Shown piece by piece: positions 34,222-45,382 of a stretch of DNA of 64,000 nt. Within the stretch, counting starts at the first letter, position 1; each line of letters begins with the position of its first letter. Source of the DNA: Deltaproteobacteria bacterium (GTDB lineage: Bacteria > Myxococcota > Myxococcia > Myxococcales > 40CM-4-68-19); NCBI GenBank assembly GCA_005879535.1, contig VBKI01000063.1, positions 20,055 through 84,054 of the forward strand, given 5' to 3'. The position numbers and the translations under genes are program-made. A model generated the notes under the pieces. That model had not been told where the DNA came from, searched no databases, and was given only the letters and a program-made list of their open reading frames with translations.

Positions 34222-35360
34222 GCCTTGAGCAGCTCTCGTGCGATCACCATCCGCTGGATCTCGCTCGTGCCCTCGCCGATGGTGCACAGCTTGACGTCGC
34301 GGTAGATGCGCTCCACCAGGAACTCCTTGGTGAACCCGTAGCCGCCGTGGATCTGGACTCCCTGTGCGGCGGCGCGGCAAGCGGCCTCGCTTGCGAACAG
34401 CTTCGCCATCGCCGCCTCGCGGGTGTAGGGCTTGCCCGCATCGCAGAGGTACGCCGCGCGCCAGACGAGCAGGCGCGACGCGTCCAGCTCGGTGGCCATG
34501 TCTGCCATCATCCAGCGCAGCCCCTGGAAGTCCGCGATGGGCTTGCCGAACGCCTTTCGCTCGCCCGCGTAGAGGATGCTTTCCTCGAGGGCCCCCCGCC
34601 CCAGGCCCACGCTCAGCGCGCCGATGGTGATGCGTCCCTTGTCGAGGATCTTGAGCGTGTCGACGAAGCCGCCGCCCACTTCGCCGATGCGGCGCCAATC
34701 CTCGACGTACACGTCCTCCATGACCAGCTCGGCGGTGTCGCTCGAGCGCATCCCCAGCTTTCCGTGCAGGGCGCGCTGGGAGAATCCCTTCATCCCTTTT
34801 TCCAGCAGGAAGGCGGTCACGCCCTTCTGCCGTTTCTCGGGCTCGGTGAGAGCGAGCACGACGAAGACGTCGCCGACGGTGCCCTGGGTGATGAACATCT
34901 TGGCGCCGTTCAGGATCCAGCCCTTGTCCTTGCGCACCGCGAGCGAGCGCATGCCGGCGGCATCCGAACCGCTGCCGGGCTCGGTCAGGCCCCAGGCGGC
35001 GAGCTTCCTGCCGGCGGCAATCTCCGGGATGTACCGGCCGCGCAGCTCTTCGCTGCCGAACCGCAGCAGATGGGACGTGCCGAGGCCGTTGTGCGAGGCG
35101 ACGGTGAGCGCCAGCGATCCGTCCCATCGCGCGATCTCCTCCACCACGCAGGCGACGGACAGCGTATCCAGCGCCGATCCCCCCAGCTCCTCGGGAACGG
35201 TCATGCCGAGGAGACCGAGCTCGCCGAGCTGGTCGACCACCTCGCGCGGGAAGTGCTCTTCGCGGTCCCATTCCTGCGCGTGCGGCTTCACCTCGCGCAC
35301 GCAGAAGTCGCGGACCATCGCCACCAGCTTGTGCTGGCTCTCGTTCAGTTCGAAGTTCAT
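34218..35360 (-). CDS. Acyl-CoA dehydrogenase
   Basis: 380 residues, full three-domain FAD enzyme. 'WGLTEPGSGSDAAGM' and 'GAKMFITQG' are FAD/acyl signatures, and 'IGEGTSEIQR' keeps the catalytic-base Glu of short/medium-chain enzymes. The Gly before that Glu replaces the usual Tyr. Substrate unknown; coupling to meaB suggests branched-chain or propionate-linked catabolism. SD GGAG lies just before the ATG. Confidence 0.93.
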   Translation of the reverse strand: MNFELNESQHKLVAMVRDFCVREVKPHAQEWDREEHFPREVVDQLGELGLLGMTVPEELGGSALDTLSVACVVEEIARWDGSLALTVASHNGLGTSHLLRFGSEELRGRYIPEIAAGRKLAAWGLTEPGSGSDAAGMRSLAVRKDKGWILNGAKMFITQGTVGDVFVVLALTEPEKRQKGVTAFLLEKGMKGFSQRALHGKLGMRSSDTAELVMEDVYVEDWRRIGEVGGGFVDTLKILDKGRITIGALSVGLGRGALEESILYAGERKAFGKPIADFQGLRWMMADMATELDASRLLVWRAAYLCDAGKPYTREAAMAKLFASEAACRAAAQGVQIHGGYGFTKEFLVERIYRDVKLCTIGEGTSEIQRMVIARELLKA

Positions 35361-35386
35361 ACTCCAACGTGTACAGCCTCAGAGCA

Positions 35387-35423
35387 TAGCCGCAAAGCCG
35401 CACCTCCGGTGCCGCAGCGGCTA
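35387..35423 (-). repeat. REP-like palindrome, copy 3, just after the kinase gene
   Basis: Plus strand: outer arms TAGCCGC (35387-35393) and GCGGCTA (35417-35423); inner stem GCCGCACC/GGTGCCGC with one mismatch and loop TCC; unpaired AAA and A. In the kinase sense it starts 11 nt after the TGA stop. Same arm order and bulges as copies 1 and 2. Confidence 0.7.
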
Positions 35424-35434
35424 GCAGAGCGGCG

Positions 35435-36889
35435 TCACTTGCGCACCACCAGCTCGCCCGCAGCCAGCGGCACCGGATTGTGGGCATCATCGACCCGCCG
35501 GTAAATCCAGACGTCGACGGTATGCTGCCCACTCGACAGCTCGCGCAGACGCGCCGCGTGGCGCTCGCTCAGCGGCAGGGTGAGCTGGTCATCGTTCGGA
35601 GTGAGCGCAGGATCGAAGATGACGTGGGCGCGCTTGCGTCCGTCGACGAAGAGCTCCTCCCAGATCTCTCCCGTCCGGTTGTCGCCCACCGGCTGGGCGA
35701 AGTAGCAGCGGGCATGGATCGAATCCGCCGCGGAAAGGACGGCGGTCACCTCCGCAGGATCGCTGCGGAAGAACACGCAGTTTCCGTAACCGCCGGCGCT
35801 CTGGACCTTGCGCAGGCCACCCTGCGCGACCCACCCGGCGGCGGGAACGCGCCCCCGCGATGCCGTGCCGAAGCGCATCCAGCCGATCGCAGCGGCGGCG
35901 AGCACCAGCACGGCGGCTGTGGCGCCCGCCGCCACTCCGAGCCAGGGGCTTGATTTCGCGGGGGGCGATGGACGGGATCGACGTGCCGCCGGCGACACGC
36001 CGCGTGGCGGTGGCGACAACAGACGCGTCTTTTCCGCCTGTGCCGCGGCGTCTGGCTGCCCGCCGCCGATCGAGCGCGGCAGGGAATCGATCGCCGCAAT
36101 CAGGTCGTCGCAGCTCTGGTATCGCTCCGCGGGCTTCTTGGCGCACATCTTCCCGACGATGGCGGCGATGCGGACGTCGCAGGGGACGATCTGCGTCAGA
36201 TCCGGCAGAGGCGCCTTCACCTGCATCAGCATCACGTCGACCTTGTTCTTCGCCTCGAACGGCTTGCGCCCCGTCAAAAGATGGAACGCGGTGATCCCGA
36301 GGGAATAGATGTCGCTGCGCGCGTCGATCGCGTACCCCGTCGCCTGCTCCGGGCTCATGTAGTACGGGGTCCCGAGGACCGTCTCGCCGGTGAGATCCTT
36401 CTTCGCGTCGCGCAGCTTGGCGATTCCGAAGTCGAGGATCTTCACCTCGCCCGACGACGACATCATGATGTTCGCCGGCTTGATGTCGCGGTGGACGACG
36501 TTATTGGCGTGCGCCCTGCGCAGTCCTTCCGCGCACTGTCGGACGACGGAAACGACCTGCGTTGGCTCGAGGGCGGCCTGCCTGAGCACGGCATCGAGCG
36601 GGCGGCCGTCGAAGTACTCCATGACGATGTACGGATCGACGGTGTCCTCGTCGCTGCCCACGATCTCGTAGATCTGGATGATCGCCGGGTGGGCAATCCG
36701 CGCGAGGACCTGCGCCTCGCGGCGGAAGCGCTCCACGTAGCGGGGATCGCCGTGCGTGAGGACCTTGATTGCGACGTAGCGGTCCAGCGACGGATCGAGC
36801 GCGCGATAGACCGCACCCATTCCCCCCGAACCGAGCATGACCGGGTCCTGGTAGCGGCCGAACGATGGCGTCGCCGGCGGCTCGGCCAT
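35435..36889 (-). CDS. Membrane-anchored Hanks-type Ser/Thr protein kinase
   Basis: 484 residues. Kinase domain about 12-265 with 'LGSGGMGAVYRA', Lys in 'YVAIKVL', 'VVHRDIKPANIMM', 'ILDFGIAKL' and 'GTPYYMSPEQA', so catalytically complete. A Pro/Ser-rich linker, one membrane helix ('AAVLVLAAAAIGWMRF') and a 140-residue external C-terminal domain with two Cys follow; that domain matches nothing I know. Typical of myxobacteria. Its ATG overlaps the stop of the GT87 gene by one base. Confidence 0.92.
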   Translation of the reverse strand: MAEPPATPSFGRYQDPVMLGSGGMGAVYRALDPSLDRYVAIKVLTHGDPRYVERFRREAQVLARIAHPAIIQIYEIVGSDEDTVDPYIVMEYFDGRPLDAVLRQAALEPTQVVSVVRQCAEGLRRAHANNVVHRDIKPANIMMSSSGEVKILDFGIAKLRDAKKDLTGETVLGTPYYMSPEQATGYAIDARSDIYSLGITAFHLLTGRKPFEAKNKVDVMLMQVKAPLPDLTQIVPCDVRIAAIVGKMCAKKPAERYQSCDDLIAAIDSLPRSIGGGQPDAAAQAEKTRLLSPPPRGVSPAARRSRPSPPAKSSPWLGVAAGATAAVLVLAAAAIGWMRFGTASRGRVPAAGWVAQGGLRKVQSAGGYGNCVFFRSDPAEVTAVLSAADSIHARCYFAQPVGDNRTGEIWEELFVDGRKRAHVIFDPALTPNDDQLTLPLSERHAARLRELSSGQHTVDVWIYRRVDDAHNPVPLAAGELVVRK

Positions 36890-38085
36890 CAAACACTTAT
36901 AGCGGAAGGCGCCCCCGCGTCCGGTTTTCGGACCATGTGCGTGAACGCCCACAGAGCGCAGGCGGCGAGCGCGGCATAGCGGAAAGCGACCATCGGCCAG
37001 AACACGGCGTGATCGAACCAGATCACCTGTGGCCAGATCCGATCCGCCTGCAGGTGGAGCCGCATGAAACTGATGGCGTAGTCGACGAGCGCCAGAACCG
37101 ACGCGGCGCCTGCGAGCCAGCCGGGAACTGCGGCCAGCGCGAGCAGCGCCACGACCCAGAGCCAGTATTGCGGCGAGTACACCTTGTTCGTGACGAAGAA
37201 GAGGCACATCAGGGCGCAGATTGCCCGCAGCGGATCGAGACGCCGGGTGCGTATTTCGATGGCCGCGACGGCAACCGCGGCCCCGAGCACCGCCACGGCG
37301 GAGATCGCGTTGGCGGAGGCGACGAACGCGCGTGGATCGGCGCCGGCCAAAAGATACAGCGAAGGCTCAATCTCCCGAATGCGGTTGTACTCGAAGAACC
37401 AGGTCCACCGCGGCCAGCCGAGGAGCGCGAAGGGAAGGTTCACCGCCAGCGACAGGGCGGCGAAGATGCCGACCAGCTCCAGCGTTCGCCGGCGAGGTCC
37501 GCGAAACGAGATCAACAGCAGGACACCGAGCGCGAGGACGGGAAAGAGCTTCGTCCACACCGCCAACGAGAGCGCCGCAGCTGCCGCTCGTTCGCGCCCG
37601 CCAGCCCAGAGAAAGAGGCCGCCAGCAAGCGGGAGGATGCCGAACAGGTCCCAATTCAGCGCGCCATAGACCAGCAGCGCCGGCGACGCAGCCCAGATCC
37701 ACGGCTGCGTCCCGGGGAGCGCGCACATCCACCAGAGCGTGAGGAGGGCGCAGGCAGCCAGCAGGACGAACGTGAGCGCAAAGTATCCGGCGCGGTCCGG
37801 CGCGAGCACGCTCGGGAACCACATCCCGACGCCGAGGAGCACGGGGTACTCGATCTTGTCTTCGACGTACGGAACCGGATGCCGTCCCGCTCCGCGATCC
37901 TCGTGGAGCGCCAGGATGTCCGAGTACGAGAGCGCCGCGAATGACCAGAGCCGATATCCCCAGGGCGACGGATGTCGCGTGCCTTCGGCGGTCCGCACAT
38001 ATGCGGCGGCCAGGATTGCCGCGCACACGAGGGATGGAACCGCGAATCTGCGGCGCGTCGCGCGCCAATCGAGCGGACGATCCAT
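36889..38085 (-). CDS. GT87/DUF2029-like membrane mannosyltransferase
   Basis: 398 residues, about ten helices. 'YSDILALHEDRG' supplies the acidic loop after helix 1; 'IEYPVLLGVGMW' and 'TKLFPVLALGVLLLI' are typical of polyprenol-phosphate-mannose-dependent alpha-mannosyltransferases. Target glycan unknown. It starts inside the carboxyltransferase stop and ends inside the kinase start, both 1-base overlaps. Confidence 0.78.
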   Translation of the reverse strand: MDRPLDWRATRRRFAVPSLVCAAILAAAYVRTAEGTRHPSPWGYRLWSFAALSYSDILALHEDRGAGRHPVPYVEDKIEYPVLLGVGMWFPSVLAPDRAGYFALTFVLLAACALLTLWWMCALPGTQPWIWAASPALLVYGALNWDLFGILPLAGGLFLWAGGRERAAAAALSLAVWTKLFPVLALGVLLLISFRGPRRRTLELVGIFAALSLAVNLPFALLGWPRWTWFFEYNRIREIEPSLYLLAGADPRAFVASANAISAVAVLGAAVAVAAIEIRTRRLDPLRAICALMCLFFVTNKVYSPQYWLWVVALLALAAVPGWLAGAASVLALVDYAISFMRLHLQADRIWPQVIWFDHAVFWPMVAFRYAALAACALWAFTHMVRKPDAGAPSAISV

Positions 38086-39614
38086 CAGACCGGCGTCACC
38101 GATCTGCGCTTCGGGGTCAGAGGGCGGTCCCTTTGGGCAGCGGCCGCGAACCGCCTGACGATCTCCGCGCGAAGCCGATCGCCGGGAATGATGGCATCCA
38201 CGACCTGCTCGGCGGCGAGCTTGTAGATGTCGATGTCCGCCTTGTACTCCTCGCGAAGCTGCTGCACGAACGCGGCGCGCTCGCTCTCCGGCTTCTCCTG
38301 GATCTTGTTGAAGTAGACGGCGTTCACCGCCGCCTCCGGCCCCATCACCGCGATCATCGCCTGCGGCAGCGCAATCGTCGCGTCCGGCTCGAAGGCCGGG
38401 CCACCAAATGCGTAGAGGCCCGCGCCGTAGGCCTTGCGCACGATCACGCAGATCTTCGGGACCGTCGCCTCCGAGACCGCCATGACCATCTTCGCCCCGT
38501 GGCGGATGATCCCTTCGCGCTCCACCTTGGTGCCGATCATGAACCCGGGCACGTCCGCGAGATAGAGGATGGGGATTCCGAAAGCGTCGCAGAGCCAAAT
38601 GAACCGCGCCGCCTTGTCGGCGCTGTCGACGAAGAGGACGCCGCCCTTGTGCTTCGGCTGGCTGGCGACGATCCCCACCGGCTTTCCCTCGATGCGGGCG
38701 AAGGCCGTGATCACCTCCGGAGCGAAGAGCTTCTTCAGCTCGAACAGTGAGTCGGCGTCGATCAGCTCCCGGATCAGCGCGAACATGTCGAAGAACTTGT
38801 TTTGATCGGGCGGGATGATCTCTTCGATCCGCTTGCCGCTGGACGCGGGCGCAAGCGGCTTCTGGGCCGGGAGCGGCGCCGAGAAGCTCTCCGGAAAGTA
38901 CGACAGGTAGCGCTGCGCCGCCGCGATGGCCTCCTGCTCCGTCTTCACCAGCACGTCGCCGCATCCGGACACGGAGCAATGCATGCGGGCGCCGCCCAGC
39001 TCTTCCAGCGTGACCTTCTCGCCGATCACCATCTCCGCCATCCGCGGCGAGCCCAGGTACATGGACGCATTGCCGTCGACCATCACCACGATGTCGCAGA
39101 ACGCGGGAATGTACGCGCCCCCCGCGGCGCTGGGCCCGAAGAGCAGGCAGACCTGCGGCACCAGGCCGCTCATCTGGCACTGCATGTAGAAGATCCGTCC
39201 GGCACCGCGGCGGCCGGGGAACATCTCGATCTGGTCGGTGATGCGTGCGCCGGCGGAATCGACCAGGTACAGCATCGGGCAGCGCGTCTTCAGCGCCTGC
39301 TCCTGGATGCGGATGATCTTCTCCACCGTGCGGCGGCCCCAGGAGCCCGCCTTGACCGTGGAGTCGTTGGCCATCACCGCCACGACCCGCCCAGCGATCC
39401 GTCCCAGTCCCGTGATCACTCCATCGGCGGGAAGCTCCGGATCCTTGGCGTTGGCGAACGCGCCGTCCTCGACGAAGCTGTCGGCGTCGAGCAGCAGCTT
39501 CACGCGCTCGCGCGCGAACAGCTTCCCGCTCTCGGCGTTCTTCTGGTGGTACTTCGGCGCCCCGCCCTTCTCGATCCGCGCCAGCTCCGCCTTCACCTTG
39601 TCGTCGAAGTCCAT
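38085..39614 (-). CDS. Acyl-CoA carboxylase, carboxyltransferase (beta) subunit
   Basis: 509 residues, both crotonase-fold halves of the biotin-dependent carboxyltransferase. Typical blocks are 'DSAGARITDQIEMFPGRRG', 'FGPSAAGGAYIPAFCD' and 'DVPGFMIGTKVEREGIIRHG'. Propionyl-CoA (giving methylmalonyl-CoA) or 3-methylcrotonyl-CoA are likely substrates; the HMG-CoA lyase and mutase genes in the window allow either. No biotin carboxylase subunit is adjacent. Confidence 0.92.
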   Translation of the reverse strand: MDFDDKVKAELARIEKGGAPKYHQKNAESGKLFARERVKLLLDADSFVEDGAFANAKDPELPADGVITGLGRIAGRVVAVMANDSTVKAGSWGRRTVEKIIRIQEQALKTRCPMLYLVDSAGARITDQIEMFPGRRGAGRIFYMQCQMSGLVPQVCLLFGPSAAGGAYIPAFCDIVVMVDGNASMYLGSPRMAEMVIGEKVTLEELGGARMHCSVSGCGDVLVKTEQEAIAAAQRYLSYFPESFSAPLPAQKPLAPASSGKRIEEIIPPDQNKFFDMFALIRELIDADSLFELKKLFAPEVITAFARIEGKPVGIVASQPKHKGGVLFVDSADKAARFIWLCDAFGIPILYLADVPGFMIGTKVEREGIIRHGAKMVMAVSEATVPKICVIVRKAYGAGLYAFGGPAFEPDATIALPQAMIAVMGPEAAVNAVYFNKIQEKPESERAAFVQQLREEYKADIDIYKLAAEQVVDAIIPGDRLRAEIVRRFAAAAQRDRPLTPKRRSVTPV

Positions 39615-39639
39615 CGGGCGGCGCTTCTAGCAGAGTGCG

Positions 39640-41307
39640 CTACTTCGCGAAATCGGGGGGTGGAGCGGGAATCGCCTGGCCGTCGTGGCGCGGGTCGCTG
39701 GCGCCGAACTTCACGCCCGTCTTGCGATCGAAGAGGACCGCCTGTCCGTAGCCGAAGTTTGGTGTCCGCGGCGGGCGGACTTCGATCTGATGGCCGAGCG
39801 CCGTCAGCTCGTCGCGGACCGGTGCGGGAACGGAAGACTCGATCTCGACGTCGCACCCCTCGAAGGTTCCTTTGGTGAATCGCCCGGCTTCCAGCGCCTG
39901 CTGGATGTTCATCCCGAAGTCGGCGATGTCCGCCACGAACTGGGCGTGGGCCTGCGACTGGTTCCAGGCGCCCATGATCCCGAAGCCGATGCTCACGCCG
40001 CCCTTCTGCATGAAACCGGGAATGATCGTGTGTAGTGGCCGCTTGCGCCCGGCGAGCGTGTTCGGCCGGCCGGGCGCAAGCGTGAAGAGGCTTCCGCGGC
40101 TTTGCAGGACGAACCCGCAACCCTTCGGCGTCAACCCGGATCCGAACCCGTGGTAGTTGCTCTGGATCAGCGAGACGATGTTTCCTTCGGCGTCGGCGAC
40201 GGCGAGGAAGATGGTGTCGCCATCCCGCGACGTCGTGATCCCGGGAACGTGCGAAGGCTCGACGTGCTCCGCCGCCCTGCGCGGATCGATCAGGCGGGCG
40301 CGCGCGGCGACGTTTCCGTCGGACAGAAGCACGCCCACGGGCACTTCCGCGAAGCGGGGATCGCCGACGTAGCGCAGCAGGTCGGCGTACGCGAGCTTCT
40401 TCGCCTCGATCATCGCGTGTAGCGTACGCGCGGAGTGGAAGCCCCACTGCCCAAGCGGAAAGCGTTCCAGCATCCGCAACATCAGGAGCGCGGCGATCCC
40501 CTGCCCGTTCGGTGGCAGCTCCGCGACCTTCCAGCCCCGATATGCGATCTGGAGCGGATCGGCCGATTCCGCCTCGAACTCGGCGAGATCCTCCAGGTCC
40601 ATCGCGCCGCCATGTGCGCGGACGACGTCGACGATGGCCTGCGCGGTGGGACCTTCGTAGAAACCGCGCCCGCCGCTCTCGGCGATACGCCGGAGCGAGC
40701 GCGCCAGGGAAGGATTCCTGAACACCTCGCCGGCCGCGGGGGGCCGGCCGTCGATCAGGAACGTCGCGACGGACTCCCGGTCCTGGGCGAGCACCGGCGC
40801 CGCTCCCGCCCACAACCCCGCGGTGATCTCCATGACGGGAAAGCCGTTCTCGGCGTACCAGATGGCGGGCGCGAGGTCCGCAGCGAGCGGCAATCTCCCG
40901 AACCGCTCGTGCAGCGCAATCCAGCCCGCCACGGCGCCCGGCACCGTCACCGTGTGGGGACCTGAGGGGGGTAGCTCGCCGACGATTCCCTTGCGGGCCA
41001 GGAACTCCGGCGTCATCCCCGAAGCTGACCAGCCGCTCGCATTCATTCCGAACAGGGCGTCATTCTTCGCTGCGTGTACGATCGCGAAGAGGTCGCCGCC
41101 GAGACCGTTGGAGGAAGGCTCCATCAGCCCCTGCACGGCGTTCGCCGCGATGGCGGCATCCACCGCGTGTCCTCCCCGCTGCAGGATTTGCGTCGCCGCC
41201 TGGGCGGCGAGGGGCTGGCTGGATGCCGCGACGCCGTGCTGTGACGCCGTGACGGACCGGCCGGCGACTGGTAATGCCGTTGCCGACGTGGTGGCCAGGC
41301 TCGTCAT
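39640..41307 (-). CDS. ggt: Gamma-glutamyltransferase family hydrolase
   Basis: 555 residues. Ntn hydrolase that self-cleaves before a Thr, here Thr365 in 'RDGDTIFLAVAD', leaving a 190-residue small subunit of normal size. Other family blocks: 'VDAAIAANAVQGLMEPSSNG', 'LPPNGQGIAALLML' and 'RPLHTIIPGFM'. No Sec signal is evident, so it may be cytoplasmic. Acts on glutathione or other glutamyl compounds, or as a cephalosporin-acylase-type relative. Confidence 0.9.
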   Translation of the reverse strand: MTSLATTSATALPVAGRSVTASQHGVAASSQPLAAQAATQILQRGGHAVDAAIAANAVQGLMEPSSNGLGGDLFAIVHAAKNDALFGMNASGWSASGMTPEFLARKGIVGELPPSGPHTVTVPGAVAGWIALHERFGRLPLAADLAPAIWYAENGFPVMEITAGLWAGAAPVLAQDRESVATFLIDGRPPAAGEVFRNPSLARSLRRIAESGGRGFYEGPTAQAIVDVVRAHGGAMDLEDLAEFEAESADPLQIAYRGWKVAELPPNGQGIAALLMLRMLERFPLGQWGFHSARTLHAMIEAKKLAYADLLRYVGDPRFAEVPVGVLLSDGNVAARARLIDPRRAAEHVEPSHVPGITTSRDGDTIFLAVADAEGNIVSLIQSNYHGFGSGLTPKGCGFVLQSRGSLFTLAPGRPNTLAGRKRPLHTIIPGFMQKGGVSIGFGIMGAWNQSQAHAQFVADIADFGMNIQQALEAGRFTKGTFEGCDVEIESSVPAPVRDELTALGHQIEVRPPRTPNFGYGQAVLFDRKTGVKFGASDPRHDGQAIPAPPPDFAK

Positions 41308-41335
41308 GGCCGGCTTCTATCACTCCAAGCTGCGG

Positions 41336-41341
41336 TACTGT
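41336..41341 (+). promoter_or_regulatory. Candidate -10 box (TACTGT) before clpS
   Basis: GG-TACTGT ends 8 nt before the clpS ATG; the transcript leader would be about 1 nt. Only a weak AGGG could serve as a ribosome site. Confidence 0.35.
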
Positions 41342-41349
41342 AGGGTTCG

Positions 41350-41666
41350 ATGCCCAAGGGGAAGCCGCGTGAACAGGGCGACACCGCGGTCGTCACGGAG
41401 AGGAAGAGCAAGACCCAGAAGCCGAAGCTCTGGAAAGTCATCCTTCACAACGATGACTACACGACCATGGAGTTCGTCATCCACGTGCTGGAGGTGGTCT
41501 TCAACAAGGAGCCGGCGGTGGCCCACGACCTGATGCTGCAGGTCCATACCCGTGGCATGTGCGTCGCCGGCGTTTACACTTACGAGATCGCGGAGACCAA
41601 GGCGGCGACGGTGGAGCAGATGGCAAAGGCGGCGGAATTTCCTTTTCTCTGTACGATGGAACCTGA

Positions 41667-41670
<4 letters not shown>
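41350..41670 (+). CDS. clpS: ClpS adaptor of the ClpAP protease
   Basis: 106 residues. 'WKVILHNDDYTTMEFVIHVL' is the ClpS core with the N-degron pocket Asn-Asp-Asp; 'HTRGMCVAGVYTYEIAETK' follows. Delivers N-end-rule substrates to ClpA. A disordered Lys-rich N-terminus precedes the domain. Overlaps clpA by four bases (ATGA). Confidence 0.96.
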
Positions 41671-44006
<2,336 letters not shown>

Positions 44007-44027
44007 GAGGGCCCGCGCGATCGCCGG

Positions 44028-44033
44028 TACAAT
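44028..44033 (+). promoter_or_regulatory. Candidate -10 box (TACAAT), leaderless
   Basis: GG-TACAAT, the same octamer as before the molybdopterin gene, 7 nt before the ATG at 44041. A leader of 0-1 nt is expected. Confidence 0.4.
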
Positions 44034-44040
44034 CCGGCGG

Positions 44041-45381
44041 ATGCGCATCCGGTCCTTCCTGGTCCTGGCGGCCTGCGCCTGCGCCACGGCCGCACCGCCG
44101 CCCGCCGCTGAGTCGAGCTCCTCCCGGGAGGCTCCGGCAGCGCGCATCGTCTCGGTGCTGGAATTGCGCAGCAAGCTGCGGGACGGACCCGCGATCGATG
44201 CCGGATACGTAGCCGACAGGCTTCGGGCGGAGGTGCTTTCCTCCGGCGTCGATGCGCGGGTCATCAGCCGCGAGAACATGCTGGTGCTGCTCCAGGCGCA
44301 AGGAAAGCAGCTCGCCGATTGCGAGGCGGAATGCGAAGTGGAGACTGGCCGCCGCATCGGCGCCGATCTCGTCGTCAGCGGTGAGCTCGTTCGGGTTGGA
44401 GACAGCCTGAAGGCCAGCCTGCGCCTGCACGAGACCCGCTCGGGAACGCTGGTCGCCGCGGTCACCGCGGCGGGCGTGACCGCCGAGGAGCTGGATGCCC
44501 ATCTGGCGGATGCGGTGCGGCAGCTTTTGGCCCCGCTGGGCCGTTCCACATCGGCATCGGTTGCGAAGACGGGCGCACGCGCGGCGCAGCCGTTCGACGC
44601 GAAGGCGTTCGCTGCAGGTCAGCCGTCGTCGTTCGACTGCGAAAGCTCGGCGCGCCGCCTGCACGAGAGCTCACCCGACCAGGCCTGGGCGGCGCTCGGC
44701 GCCTGCGTCGAACGGCAGGGCTGGTCGCGCGGCGACTTCACCTCTCTCGAGCGGATCACGGGCGGATTCTGGGACGAAGATCTGACGACCCGCGCCGACG
44801 CACCGAGGCTGATCGCGCGGATCATCGCCGCGCGCGGCGGGGACGTGGAGGGCGACATCTCACTGGTGCAGAAGAGCCGCGTCCCGCTGTTCACCCTGTC
44901 CGCTGCCCTCCGCCAGCCCGACGTGTACAAGGGCCGCTGGGTGCTCGTGCGCGGGGCGCTCAGCGGAATCCGCCAGGACGCGGGAAGGCCCTCGGCCATG
45001 GTGCGGGAGACTTCGCTGCGCGCGACCGCACGGGAAGTCCAGGTCGGATCGACGACGCGCATCGAGCACAGCAGCAGCGCGAAGGGGCAACGCGATGTGG
45101 AGACCACGCGCTACGGAAACGCGCGCAGCAGCGCGCAATACAGCTCCAGCGCCCGGAGCGACTACACCCGCCTGAACCAGAAGTTCGAGAACGAGCGCGT
45201 GGAAACCGGCCGGCTCGCGCTGGGAAGGCTCGCTCGCGCCGATCCGTTCCTCGAGCCAGAGAAGGACTTCCTCTTTCTCGCCCGCTTCGACGGCGTCAAC
45301 CCTTCCCGCGATCAAGAGCAGCCCGTCGCCCTGCTCTCCATCGCGGGCTACTTCCAGCCGAGTGCCCTCCTCGTCCAGTGA
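44041..45381 (+). CDS. Putative lipoprotein with a CsgG/TolB-N-like domain
   Basis: 446 residues. Lipobox-like 'LVLAACAC' at the N-terminus. Residues about 35-170 ('AGYVADRLRAEVLSSGVDAR', 'IGADLVVSGELVRVGDS', 'KASLRLHETRSGTLVAA') look like the nucleotide-fold domain seen in CsgG/FlgT-type and other myxobacterial lipoproteins. The remaining 270 residues are unfamiliar, with a Ser-rich 'SSSAKGQRD ... SSARS' loop. Function unknown. It converges on the crotonase gene, 1 nt apart. Confidence 0.65.
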   Translation: MRIRSFLVLAACACATAAPPPAAESSSSREAPAARIVSVLELRSKLRDGPAIDAGYVADRLRAEVLSSGVDARVISRENMLVLLQAQGKQLADCEAECEVETGRRIGADLVVSGELVRVGDSLKASLRLHETRSGTLVAAVTAAGVTAEELDAHLADAVRQLLAPLGRSTSASVAKTGARAAQPFDAKAFAAGQPSSFDCESSARRLHESSPDQAWAALGACVERQGWSRGDFTSLERITGGFWDEDLTTRADAPRLIARIIAARGGDVEGDISLVQKSRVPLFTLSAALRQPDVYKGRWVLVRGALSGIRQDAGRPSAMVRETSLRATAREVQVGSTTRIEHSSSAKGQRDVETTRYGNARSSAQYSSSARSDYTRLNQKFENERVETGRLALGRLARADPFLEPEKDFLFLARFDGVNPSRDQEQPVALLSIAGYFQPSALLVQ

Positions 45382-45382
45382 C

